From Bremia lactucae (taxonomy: Eukaryota > Oomycota > Peronosporomycetes > Peronosporales > Peronosporaceae), in contig NC_090614.1 in NCBI RefSeq assembly GCF_004359215.1, positions 1,174,079 through 1,211,302 on the forward strand: a stretch of 37,224 nucleotides of DNA. The letters run 5' to 3'. Under the pieces are notes generated by a model. It did no database searches. It was not told where the DNA came from and saw only the letters and a list, made by a program, of their open reading frames with translations. Below, piece after piece: positions 1 to 9,277 of the stretch (its first letter is position 1; each line of letters begins with the position of its first letter). The translations under genes and the position numbers were made by a program.

Positions 1-951
1 GGTAGCAAGCTCCACATGTCGACCGCAGATCATCCCCAGACCGATGGCCAAACAGAACGTGCCAATCGGGTCGTGGCGGATGTCTTACGCACTATAGCAA
101 CTCCCAAAGAGTGGAGCAAGCAATTGCCCTTTGTGGAGTTCGCTATAAATAACAGTGTCCACGCCAGTACGGGTGAGACACCGTTTTATATTAACGGACT
201 GCGCCATCCTCGGACGCCAGTCTCGTTTGTGCGCAGCCCGAGTCTTAGTGGGGGAGGGCCCCTCACTATGCTCGGTGCGAAAGAGGGACATAGTTTCGTC
301 AATATGACGATGACCCATGAGGGTATCATCTCAAAGACAGAAACTTGCCCTAGTGACCCTGCCAGTTTAGCAGTGGTCAATAAAACTACGCCTTATGACC
401 GACCTCTTGGCGGTATCATAGGCGAGTTTGATGCTAAAAGCGTGAGCGAGGCTCAACGCTTTGTGGATGAGCGATTAGCCATCACACGTAAAGTCCGTGA
501 CGCAATGGCAAGCGCACAGGACAAGCAAAAAGAATATGCGGACCGAAATGGTCGCAAAAATAATGAACGCTTTAGAGTGGGTGAAAAAGTACTATTAAGT
601 ACTGCTACCCTACCTAAAAATGCAATTTCTGTACTACCTGGAGGTACTACGAAGTTGTTGCCGCGTTTCATTGGGCCCTTTACGGTGGTAGAAGAGGTTG
701 GAGACCTAAATTATAGGCTCACCCTTCCCCCATATATGAACACGCACCCCGTATTTTACGTGGGTCATCTGAAACGGTATCTAGACCCAAATGAGGTCAC
801 AGATCCCCATCTGGCTAAGGAGACCGATGGTGACGCCAACTCTGAGTCGAGCGTCGTCCGGGTGAGGGGGGGCGGTGAAGGCGAAAAGCTATCGGACCGA
901 TTTCTCCCTCCACGAACAGGACTCGGAGAGGGAGGGACATCACGCGAGTAA
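1..951 (+). pseudogene. Integrase C-terminal half of gypsy element 1 (partial)
   Basis: The frame is open from base 1. It begins a few residues before the conserved HPQTDGQTERANR block, which carries the last acidic residue of the integrase DDE catalytic triad. It continues through the FVEFAINNSVHAST block, and then a Lys/Gln-rich helix and the GPFTVVEE...YRLTLPPYMNTHPVFYVGHLKRY block typical of the C-terminal SH3-like DNA-binding domain of Ty3/gypsy integrases. The stop at 949-951 is followed by further in-frame stops near 1009 and 1015 before the chromodomain resumes in the same frame. The polyprotein is therefore broken or frameshifted. The first two catalytic aspartates would lie left of the window. 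Confidence 0.85.
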
Positions 952-1104
952 CGCGGATGCCTCAGCATTATCCGTTTAAAAAGGTCCAAGCTAGTTTTCA
1001 GGCGTTCATAACCCTGACGAGCCTTCGCTCGGACATCAACGAGATCTGAGTCAGTCGCAAGACTTGACCCTCGAGATCCGCAATACGTCGTTCAGCAGCG
1101 CTTA

Positions 1105-1392
1105 ATGCCTGTGACTGAACGGACGAAGGTAAGGCAGCCGCGAGAAGGTGGGCGAGATCGCCACTTCTACCAGACGCCACCTGCACTGATGGATGCGGGT
1201 GGGAATCAACGCTTCCTTGTTGGAAGGTTGCTTGCCCACCACTCTGTGAGGCAAGGGTATCAGATCCTCGTCCAATATCAAGGTTACTCGAAAAGTTTTG
1301 ACTCTTGGGAACCGATCGATATCCTACGTATTGATGTGCCCGGCTTGGTGGCTGCCTGTGAAAAGGAGCACCAGCTGAGGCCTCTTTGCTAG
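1105..1392 (+). pseudogene. Chromodomain of gypsy element 1
   Basis: The block FLVGRLLAHHSVRQGYQILV followed by QYQGYSKSFDSWEP is the aromatic-cage and WEP part of a chromodomain; such a domain closes the polyprotein of chromovirus-type Ty3/gypsy elements and guides integration to marked chromatin. It sits 150 bp after the integrase stop in the same frame, separated by stop codons, so it is read here as the decayed end of the same polyprotein rather than a separate gene. The frame ends at the TAG at 1390-1392. Confidence 0.8.
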
Positions 1393-1403
1393 TCTCAAAT
1401 GGA

Positions 1404-2314
1404 CTAGCAGAAACAGCGTTGTGAGAAGAAACAGGGGGGTACAGTACCGCCCATGATTTCTTTCACACGCAAGCGGGCGAAATTAATTTGCTGCGACCGC
1501 TGTTTCATCGCATCGGAATGCGGATAAATGCGGCGCAGGAATTCTGCCTCGTATTGGTCGGGCGTTTCATTTGAACGCAACACGACCGGGATCGAGGAAA
1601 TACGTCCATGCGATTTCTGCTGAGTCCTCCGTGATTAAAATACGCCATAATATTTATGTGCGTCTAGATGAGCGCGCTTCAGGAGCGACGCTCTTGGCCC
1701 ATTTAAACGAGGCCATTTATATGGAAGGGCATCTTTGGTATGCCACCCGTCACATAGCCACGTTCTAAACGACTGGCTTGTGACACCGACTGAGCACGTT
1801 CAGGTGTCGTCGGCGGAGCTATAGTCTTCGAATCCTCTATGTCAGAACCATTATGGATTATGGTCTGAGCATAAGGCGTTGGTTATACCCAACGGAGAAG
1901 CGGCTGCGCCTTGATGGGCAGCGCTTTCATTACCTGTCGCTGCGTTTTCCAGCGCAGACGACGAGACAGCATTCCTAAATGCTGCTGTCTTAAGTTGTGA
2001 GCCATGAGAGAAGTTTGGATCGGCAATCATGCGCTATCATCATTCCTCATGAGCTCGTTGCCCGCTTCACTACTATGAGGTGACGGCAACGGTGTCATCT
2101 CATTGTAGTCGACAATGAGCGACGGATCAGCATCCTCACTGTTAAAGTGCGATGGATCCTTTAGCCCCGTTAACGCGAAAGCAGCAGTAGCTGTCGGCGT
2201 CTCGACTAGAGCATTGGACGCGGCCGGCGAATTAACGCGGCGCGTGCGCTTAGTGTGAGGTCGAGTGGGCGTCTTCGCAGACGACCCACAGACGTGGCCC
2301 CTTTTAGGTGGCAT
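1404..2314 (-). pseudogene. Antisense ORF remnant between chromodomain and 3' LTR (element 1)
   Basis: On the minus strand an ATG at 2314 opens a 95-residue frame (Lys/Arg-rich start MPPKRGHVCGSS, then an acidic Ser-rich part) ending at 2027. Beyond it, in other frames, coding-like text continues. Around 1620-1404 it reads SSIPVVLRSNETPDQYEAEF and on to FARLRVKEIMGG. That piece resembles, at the same relative place, the antisense frame of elements 2 and 3 (REIPIVLFPNETRTENEVSF). Several frameshifts and stops make it a remnant. I do not recognise the protein family. The motif match is seen directly; that it was once a protein-coding accessory gene is inference. Confidence 0.45.
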
Positions 2315-2447
2315 CTTTGGCGCCGTGTATGGAAACGCATGCGCTAGAGTGATTGAGTGAACTAGCGGCGCGTAAAGCTGCTCGCAGTTCCTCTCTCCTC
2401 TTTAACGAATTTATAAATGTTAATTCGTTCTCAAAGGGGGGGGGTGG

Positions 2448-2979
2448 TGTAACGGGCTAAAGTTGCCCTATTTATACACAGTCCCCGTAAGTACACTTGG
2501 TATACTTAAGGGGATGGTCAATTACTAAATAATAGTAATTAGACCCAGCACTCGGGTGTGGTGTACATTTGAGACCAACCCTTGTGTATGTGATACACAT
2601 AGGTGCATTCACATTAGGAAGGATGACGCCTAGCGTCATCCGTTACGCGAGGTATCTAGAAAGATACGCTCGCAATACATATTACGTGTTATATATAGAG
2701 ATGACATTTTAATTGGTAAAGATAGATATTTATAATTAATACGATTAAATATAAATCAGTCTGAAACTACTTCCTACTTGATAAGTGCGCACGAGGAGCC
2801 GGATTACCTCTCCTGTGACGACTCTTATCACGGTACTTAGTGTGTGGGTGAGGTCGCGAACCCGCCCACCACAACTACCTCACTGCACGGAAGAGAAGCA
2901 AATTAAACCGCTTCCTCGCTGTGCTAGGGTGTGTGTCTAAGTAGAGCGTGGCCGCATTACGACTTGCCCGCCTACAACA
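2448..2979 (+). repeat. 3' LTR of gypsy element 1
   Basis: It starts TGTAACGGGC directly after a G-rich purine tract and ends about CTACAACA, about 530 bp. It contains a short perfect stem (GGATGACGC / GCGTCATCC, about 2619-2641). The downstream sequence (from about 2985) is reverse-transcriptase coding sequence of another element, which fixes the outer boundary within a few bases. The target duplication cannot be checked because the other end is off the window. Confidence 0.75.
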
Positions 2980-3016
2980 AACCCCCATTCCTAGAAAGGA
3001 TAATCTTTAGAACAAT

Positions 3017-4088
3017 ATGGTGGGATGTACAATGTACAGTGCATTGGAATTAGTCGATGGTTATTACCAATTGCTTATGCGAGCTAGCGATGTCCCGCTT
3101 ACAGCGGTTAGCACCCCAAGCGGCATGTTATGGGAGTGGCTGGTTATGCCACAAGGGCTTTCCAACGCCCCGGCAAAATTGAATCGTCTAGTGACGCAAC
3201 TGTTTTGCCCTCATCGAGGTTATGCACAGACTTATTTCGATGACATTTTTGTCCATAGCTGTGCGGAGCAGGGTCGGTCGGATATGGACATCAATCTAGA
3301 CCATTTGCGAGCAGTGCTCGAGTGTATGCGCACAAATAAATTGTATGTCAATGCATCTAAATGCATTTTTGGCGCAGACGAATTTTTTTTTAGGATGCAT
3401 CATTGGAAAGCGAGGGGATTCCGCTAAGGTAAAAGCCATAGTAGATTGGCCGGTTCCTAAAAACCAAAAGGGTTTGCCTAAGTGGTTGGGTCGCGCCAAT
3501 TATTTACACAAATTTAGTGAGAATTACGCTGATATAGCTAGGCCATTATCTAATCTCCTTAAAGAGGATACGGAATGGTGCTGGACTAGCACCGAAAATA
3601 ATGATTTTCGAGCAGTTAAGGATTGTCTTATTCATGCCCCGATTCTGGCTTTGCCAAACCCAAATTGGCCTTTCAGTTTCGCCTGTGACGCATCAGATTT
3701 TGTCATTGGCAGTGCTCTGTTACAAACAGATGTTGATGGGCATGGACATGTTATTGCGTTCGTGTTTAGACAGCTTAAAGCTGCGGAAAAGAACTACCCA
3801 GTTCATGACAAAGAGCTACTTGCTATGAAGTATGCTCTCGTCAAATTCAGAGTTCATCTACTCGGCTCTAAGCCGTTTGTTATATATACAGATCACGCGG
3901 CATTACGCACGGCGACTAAGTCACCCCATCTCTATCAGAGAATAGCCCGATGGCTATCCTTTTTCGCGGAACACAACTTTGAGATAAAGTATAAGCCCGG
4001 CAAGCAGAATGCTTTAGCCGATGCGTTATCACGCAGGCCGAATTATGAGCTTTCTCATTTAACGACTATCTCGTCACCTATTCCTTAA
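3017..4088 (+). pseudogene. Reverse transcriptase and RNase H of gypsy element 2
   Basis: The palm is clear: SALELVDGYYQLLMR, then TPSGMLWEWLVMPQGLSNAP, then the catalytic YFDD in QTYFDDIFVHS. A frameshift near 3375-3430 moves the reading from the first frame into a second one, with loss of a few residues of the thumb (the usual GLRAD...PAKV stretch is shortened). The second frame continues with FACDASDFVIGSALL, KELLAMKYAL, YTDHAALRT and NALADALSRRP, which hold the four acidic RNase H positions. It ends at TAA 4086-4088. Except for the frameshift and the missing 5' part, the catalytic residues survive. Confidence 0.85.
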
Positions 4089-5327
4089 TAAATCCGTTCG
4101 GCTCACGCCAAGGATGAACAGTGTGTAGCTCTGCTACGAGCTTTAATGAACTCTGATTCAGGTGTTAAAATGCTGGCACGTTTTGCGTGCAAGGTCACAT
4201 CGATTTTCTATCGATAGCGACCTGTTTCTTTATTGCACAGACATCGCGTACCCTCCGCGTGTCGTTGTTCCTCATGATGAGGATTTGAAGTACCGAATCC
4301 TCTATGAGGCACACGATACTGTCCTTGGTGGTCATCTCGGTAGAGAAAAGACATACGGCTTTATAAATGGGTCAGCAAATATGTTCGCACACGCGAAACT
4401 TGCCAACGGGTTAAGCCCTCGGCGCATGCTGCTGCGCCACTGGCGAGTCTTTCCGTCCCCATAGGTTGCTAGAAGTCCATTAGTATGGATTTTGTTTTCG
4501 GTCTACCGAGGATTCAGCCGGTAACTCCGGCATAGAGGTCTTTGTTGACTTATTGAGCAAAATGGCTCACTTAGCGGCCGTGCCGGATTCCATTGATGGA
4601 GAGGGTACAGCTAAGCTGTTTATCGATCGCGTGCTTTGACAACATGGTTTGCCAGTGGCAATTGTCTCTGATCGGGAGCTCCGGTTCTGGGGTAAATTCT
4701 GGAAATCAATTTTCCGAGTGCTTGGCACCAGATAGGATTTGTCCACTGCGACCATCCGCAGACCGATGGTCATACTGAATGTGTCAATCACGTCATTGAA
4801 GACGATTTACGCAGCGTGTGTGCTCAGACACCAAAGCGCTTGAGCTCAATGCTCTCAGTGGTGGAGTTTGCGTAAAATAACGCTGTCCATGCCTCTACAG
4901 GCTATACTCCGTTCTATGTAAACGGTCTTACCCACCCACGCGTTCCATTAACGATACCACTGCGTGGTTCAGGGCTTGGCGGGGGAGAATGACCCGATAG
5001 GCTTGCTGATATCAGCCCTGTTACCGTCTGGAAACAAGTACGCGAGTTTCTCCCGCGACGCCATTCAGTGTCTTAAAACATGTTAGGGATACGATGGGTG
5101 ATAGCCAAGACGAACAGAAAGAACAAGAAGATGCCAAAGGCAAAAGCTGTATCAATTCTTATATGTTCGGAGACCGAGTTTACGAAACGCTAAAAATCTA
5201 CCTACCAACTTGGTTTCCGCAGTCTTCAAGACCAAATTGCGCCCGCGCTTTATTGGACCGGTTACGGTCGTGGCCAAGAAGGGCCAAGCTTATACGCTAA
5301 ACCTTCCTAGCAAGCTGCGTACACCCA
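4089..5327 (+). pseudogene. Integrase of gypsy element 2, heavily decayed
   Basis: Fragments in several frames match the integrase order: the region before the zinc-binding domain (DEDLKYRILYEAHDTVLGG, HLGREKTYG), the core (traces of FVFGLP...VDLLSKMAHLAAVPDS, HGLPVAIVSDR) and the C-terminal domain (LRPRFIGPVTVVAKKG-like text around 5230-5300). The zinc-binding HHCC segment is disrupted by a deletion after GREKTYG. The core is split by stops, and the HPQTDGQ block near 4750 is frameshifted. It cannot encode a working enzyme. Confidence 0.75.
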
Positions 5328-5748
5328 GTGCTCTGCGTTGGCTTGCTTAAGCCATATCGGGTTCTTTCCCACGTGGACTTGAAGGCGCTTGCGCCGAGAC
5401 AGGCGGTCGTGCCGCAGATTGCTGCATCCTCACCAGGATATCCAGCTGGCCCTCTAAACGAGGTTGCTGACTCTCCAGCGTCGAAAGACGGTCCCGAACT
5501 GCCTCAAAAGAACTCTCAACCCGAGCAAGGACCTCACGAAGAAGTTGCACCTCGTGCCGTAGAGCATCAAATGCTTCCGCCGAAATTTCGGCTTCCTCCC
5601 GCGCTTCTTGGTGCGCGGGGGAATTCATGTGGAAAAACTTTTAAACCGACGTCGTCGTGAGGATCAATACCAGTATCTGGTGAAGTGGCGAGGGTGCCCC
5701 TCTTCTGAAAACTCTTGGGAGTTCGAGGTATTGCCCGTACGCCGTTGA
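5328..5748 (+). pseudogene. Pro-rich linker and chromodomain of gypsy element 2
   Basis: After the integrase C-terminal domain (VGLLKPYR) comes a Pro/Ala/Gln-rich linker, then, after a frameshift near 5625, HVEKLL-type text and YQYLVKWRGCPSSENSWEFE (about 5629-5745) with the YLVKWRG...SWE signature of chromodomains. It stops at TGA 5746-5748. On the opposite strand the linker carries an ORF with a very regular heptad pattern (see the finding at 5347-5628). Confidence 0.7.
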
Positions 5749-5919
5749 GGTTTTTGAGCGCCAAGCTCGGGGTCAACTCGCGTCAAACGACACTTCCCAC
5801 CACTAAACGTGGGATTAGGTGGATCTAAAACCTCAGTGCGGCTTCGATCCTTGGTTGTGCGGTCAACCGAAGCACTGAAATATTGGCTAGGTCTTTGCCG
5901 AACGTAACTGGCCTTTGGC

Positions 5920-6575
5920 CTTATGCTTAGCAAAGTCGAAGCGAAGCTTCCAAACGAACATCATCTCTATCCGCAGACTCTCTGATATTCCATATATTAC
6001 GGAGTTTGCGGGCCCGGTGAACCCATTTCTCAAATGAGACTTCGTTTTCAGTCCTTGTTTCGTTTGGAAACAAAACGATCGGAATTTCCCTCATGGAGGT
6101 CACTGAAGCCCCACGGGCTTGATCACGTAAACGCGTCAGATACTGGCTTCGCGTCATTACCTTTGGCGTAAGGTATTGCTCATGAAGAGCGTCGCGGGCA
6201 GTGATCTCCTCCGGCGTCCTCGCCGGGTCACCGGAGATCCAGGTGCCCAAGCTGTGACCCGCTATCTCTTGAGACGCTTGTCCGCACTAAGCGGAGTGAA
6301 TCTATATTCACTATGAGCTTTAGCTTTCGCTATCTCACCAGCCTGACGACGAGCTCTTTCCTCTTTGAGGAACATCCGCTCTTGCTCTTCAGCGGATTCG
6401 TAATGATGTTGGACTCAGGGTCCCGTGTCCTGCTCAATGCAGTTAAGACATCAGCGGCACCACGTGTTAGGAACGTATTCGGGGCCCGCCGACGTTCGTC
6501 CGGAGTAGAAGGCGTGAGAGAACGACGCTCTTTCTCCTCCTCCTCTGATGGAGAGTGACTTTCAAAGTTCACCAT
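5920..6575 (-). pseudogene. Antisense ORF of gypsy element 2
   Basis: Between the chromodomain and the 3' LTR the minus strand carries coding-like sequence in three successive frames. An ATG at 6575 opens an acidic, Ser/Glu/Arg-rich 81-residue frame (VNFESHSPSEEEEKERRSL). After a shift near 6400 comes a charged helix (EEQERMFLKEERARRQAGEI). After a second shift near 6260 comes GTWISGDPARTPEEITARDA and on to REIPIVLFPNETRTENEVSF. The same two shifts are present in element 3, so they are older than the duplication, or the region is spliced. The family is not recognised. The shared motif with element 1 argues that this strand was once translated. Confidence 0.5.
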
Positions 6576-6738
6576 TCCCTCATCGTCGAGGAAGGTGCTA
6601 AGAGTCTGTGACAGGCTTGATTGTCATGAGACAAAAGAATGAAAAACACAACCGAACGGTTAGCTGTTTAGGTTCCAACCTTAAAGAGGAAATTAAGCGA
6701 ATGTTGTCACTTGGTGTCAACAATCCAATGGGGGAGGG

Positions 6739-7223
6739 TGTAATGGGGCACACATCGGTTAAAGACCGCTGTTGTGTACATTAATTTTTATGGGTAAAAT
6801 ACCCTTTTATCTCATTTTAAAATAGTTACTTAGTTAAATCCCATCTATTATAAGTAATAATTGTGGTCGCCGCCAGATATAAATCTGGCGGCCAAAATAT
6901 ATTATGATTAATTAGCTAGGGTAAGTTTAGATTTAAAAATAAAAATAAAGTTCAGTTCCCCTTTTGATCTTAAAGCATTAAGTACCTTTCTAAGGCTTGC
7001 GCATTGATCTGTAAGAGATAGAAGCCTTTCTAAGGTATATACTCTTGGGCACTAGTTGCCACTTGGTTTTACGAACCCCTGAATCTCTTGAACTAGGATT
7101 CCTTAAGCGTTAATAGCTTGGACGACTCCTTGAGTTGATAAACCCATTAGTTCAATGGAACTAAGTGACTCTCGGAGTCTGATAGTCTTACTCTGACTTT
7201 AGGGGCGAGGTAGCTCCGCTATA
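6739..7223 (+). repeat. 3' LTR of element 2 (LTR-A family)
   Basis: It starts TGTAATGGGGCACACATCGG directly after the purine tract and ends about GTAGCTCCGCTATA, about 485 bp. It is nearly identical to the LTR at 20319-20804 and more diverged from the 5' LTR of element 3 at 14505. A perfect 10-bp stem (GCCGCCAGAT / ATCTGGCGGC, 6869-6892) frames an ATATAAAT core, a candidate TATA box of the LTR promoter. Confidence 0.8.
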
Positions 7224-7376
7224 ATCTAAAAAGGTAAGAAATATTTGGAGAATGCTACTTTACATGGTAACATTCGAAATGCTAATCCATTGGTAGATAT
7301 AGACAATTATATCTAATTTCTCCGCGGTCCAGTAACTGCCTGGCACGACATCAGCCGTTCAGTACTTGCCTGTAAT
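7224..7376 (-). repeat. LTR-B fragment in inverted orientation
   Basis: This stretch (AAATATTTGGAGAATGCTAC, then CCATTGGTAGATATAGAC) matches the interior of the LTR-B family read on the minus strand, as seen in the solo copy at 13658-14075. It lies between LTR-A and a plus-strand LTR-B. The same arrangement occurs at 20805-20957. Confidence 0.6.
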
Positions 7377-7825
7377 TGTAACGGGGCACTACGACTTGTA
7401 CTGCTTCAGTACAAGTCCACTTCGCACTGCTTCAGTTGCGAGTGGTGCCTCACGTTATTTCACGTACACTTGTACGTGCAGAGGTAGACTTCTCTTTAAG
7501 GTAACTAGCTTAGAGAGGGTAAAATGAAAACTGTAATAATATAATTAAGTATTTCTTCTTTTTATCTGTTAACTTCTAACTTAATTATTAACTAATACTA
7601 AACATGCAATTGAAATCTTATCTTATCCTATCTGTCTCTTTGTTTTGTTTGCATCTACAGCTGATTAGTCTGCGGGATAAATAGATATAATGGCCTATAC
7701 CTACTTATGGATAACATTTCTGAACATTACTATATAAAGTAATATCCTCCAAATATTATCTACCTTTTAGATAATATATTAATTAACAACCTTTTAGTTT
7801 TAATTTCACGGAACGATACACCCCG
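7377..7825 (+). repeat. Solo LTR-B copy, truncated at its last bases
   Basis: It starts TGTAACGGGGCACTACGACT and runs about 450 bp to ATACACCCCG, where the expected final TTACA is missing. It then abuts a minus-strand integrase fragment. It is nearly identical to the intact copy at 20958-21411, and both are preceded by the same GTAAT. It is therefore best read as part of a copied tract rather than an independent insertion. Confidence 0.7.
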
Positions 7826-7945
7826 CTAGACGGAGGGTTTAACCCGCTGACATGTTTCGCATGTTCGAACGTATGCGCTGACCCATTTATAAATTTTGGG
7901 CAACCAATAAATCCGGCTTGCAGAGCCGTAGGTCTTTTCTCTACA
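7826..7945 (-). pseudogene. Integrase zinc-binding fragment of a gypsy element
   Basis: Read on the minus strand, this 120-bp piece gives REKTYGSASRIYWLPKIYKW followed by VSAYVRTCETCQRVKP, which is the second half of the HHCC zinc-binding domain (CxxC pair intact) of Ty3/gypsy integrases. Both sides are cut: LTR-B sequence on the left and non-matching sequence on the right. No other part of the source element is recognisable next to it. Confidence 0.65.
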
Positions 7946-8124
7946 AGAACTATCTGCCTAATTTTGGGCTTATGAGCTAACGTTGTCGGAGCGGCTACCT
8001 GAGATGTTATATTATTACTTTCCATTGAAAAAATAAAATGTTCCACAATTGTCTTTTAGTATTGCGTAAACCCCAGACTGCGTACCTTCAGTAGTAGAAA
8101 GTATATGTGCCGAGCGCCAGCAAA

Positions 8125-9090
8125 ATGGGTAAGAAGACCAATTGGACAACGGCTGAAGACCAGACCCTGTGCCGCGTCTGGATGAATGCCAGCGACTTGA
8201 AACTACAGGGTGGCGATCAAAAGGCGTCTAACTTCTGGAATGCTGTGCGCGAGTTGTTTCACCAGGAGATAATTACAACTGTGGAGCGCCCACTTAATGG
8301 GCTCAAAGTCCGTTGGACACGTATTAACAAGGATTCGCAGAAGTTTGCATGCATCTTAAATGAAATTCAAACTATAGAAAAGAAGGTGGACGAGAGAAAC
8401 GGTAGTGCTGCTGTAGCATTGTTTACGGAACAGCAGTGGATTGATGAGGCGAAGGACGCATTTTACCGTCACTACAACGTCAAATTTTCTTTCGAAGGCT
8501 GCTGGAAGCAGCTGCGATACTCATCCAAATGGCTGCAGCTTTTTGCTAATTCTACAAATCACCCAATTTCAGTAATGGACGCTCCATCAACATCAACGAT
8601 GGTAAAAAATGAGTCAGGAAGGGCACCGTCTACTTCTAGCAGCGAGGATGAGATCTCCACGACGAACGAAGGTGCTTATAGGACCGCAACAGATTTTGCT
8701 CCACCTGCTGCTGTCTCGACTTCGATGCCAAATACGAATAATGAGTCGATGTTTGCGACTGCAACTGCTGCTATAAATCAGACATTTACGAATTCGAACG
8801 TGTTTGCCATCCCCCTCAGTCACAAGCGGCCAGCTAATGTGTCTTTTGAGTCACTAGCTACCATTTCAAATCAGCAGCTGCAAGAATTAATTGTTACATG
8901 GGTGGAGCAACTGAAGCGGCAAAACGATTTAATGGTAGACCAGAACGCCATTGCGTTGCTGAGAATTGACGGTGAGATGTTGTCAGATGCGGAGGCTCAA
9001 CAGTGCTTCGAAACGCTCCGCGCTCGGTATTTTAAAAAAGTGCGCAGAAGCTACAAAAACAATAATTCGCGAAGTAGCACATTAGTCTAA
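8125..9090 (+). CDS. Myb/SANT-like (trihelix, NAM-associated type) DNA-binding protein
   Basis: An intronless 321-residue frame. The ATG at 8125 gives MGKKTNWTTAEDQTLCRVWM, which matches the usual start of this family: a Lys-Lys-x-Asn-Trp-Thr entry into a tryptophan-cluster trihelix. Further family landmarks are the RPLNGLKVRWTRIN block, the KFACILNEI helix, and FSFEGCWKQLRYSSKWLQLF at about residues 130-150, all typical of plant and oomycete proteins annotated as No-apical-meristem-associated or PIF/Harbinger-associated Myb-like proteins. A Ser/Thr-rich disordered middle (about 155-250) is followed by a helical C-terminal region that may dimerise. The likely role is sequence-specific DNA binding, either as a transcription factor or as a domesticated transposon accessory protein. 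It stands between transposon debris and a housekeeping gene. The DNA target is unknown. Confidence 0.7.
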   Translation: MGKKTNWTTAEDQTLCRVWMNASDLKLQGGDQKASNFWNAVRELFHQEIITTVERPLNGLKVRWTRINKDSQKFACILNEIQTIEKKVDERNGSAAVALFTEQQWIDEAKDAFYRHYNVKFSFEGCWKQLRYSSKWLQLFANSTNHPISVMDAPSTSTMVKNESGRAPSTSSSEDEISTTNEGAYRTATDFAPPAAVSTSMPNTNNESMFATATAAINQTFTNSNVFAIPLSHKRPANVSFESLATISNQQLQELIVTWVEQLKRQNDLMVDQNAIALLRIDGEMLSDAEAQQCFETLRARYFKKVRRSYKNNNSRSSTLV

Positions 9091-9277
9091 GTCTAAATAT
9101 GCAATCGATATCACTATCTCCGCACCGCTTAACAGACATGGTGTTATCCAGAAGAAAGCAGTAGAGCCTGCAGCTAGCACCACAGACGCTGTGCATCGCG
9201 TTGTAATTTAATCAATGTGCACAAATTGATTATGTGTGTATGGTAAATAGATTATAACGGAAAATATGACTGTGCAT

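Larger units (their letters stand above)
1..2984 (+). mobile_element. Ty3/gypsy retrotransposon element 1, 3' part, nested in element 2
   Basis: The window opens inside an integrase core and continues through the integrase C-terminal domain, a chromodomain, an antisense reading frame, a purine tract (about 2434-2447, A3 then a run of G) and a 3' LTR starting TGTAACGGGC. The 5' part lies outside the window. Immediately after the LTR the sequence resumes in the reverse transcriptase of a different element, so element 1 inserted into element 2. Its integrase and chromodomain are clearly diverged from those of elements 2 and 3, so it is a separate family of the same chromodomain-bearing group. 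Confidence 0.9.
2985..7223 (+). mobile_element. Ty3/gypsy retrotransposon element 2, 5'-truncated by nested element 1
   Basis: Order on the plus strand: reverse transcriptase (from its middle), RNase H, integrase, linker, chromodomain, an antisense reading frame, purine tract (ATGGGGGAGGG) and a 3' LTR starting TGTAATGGGG. All parts are frameshifted or deleted. It belongs to the same family as element 3. The last part (from about 6045 into the LTR and beyond) is almost identical to element 3, while the pol part is more diverged. Confidence 0.9.

Noticed and set aside
8107..8124. GTG start six codons upstream of the Myb/SANT-like gene
   Set aside because: The ATG at 8125 begins the family-typical MGKKTNWT; nuclear genes very rarely use GTG.
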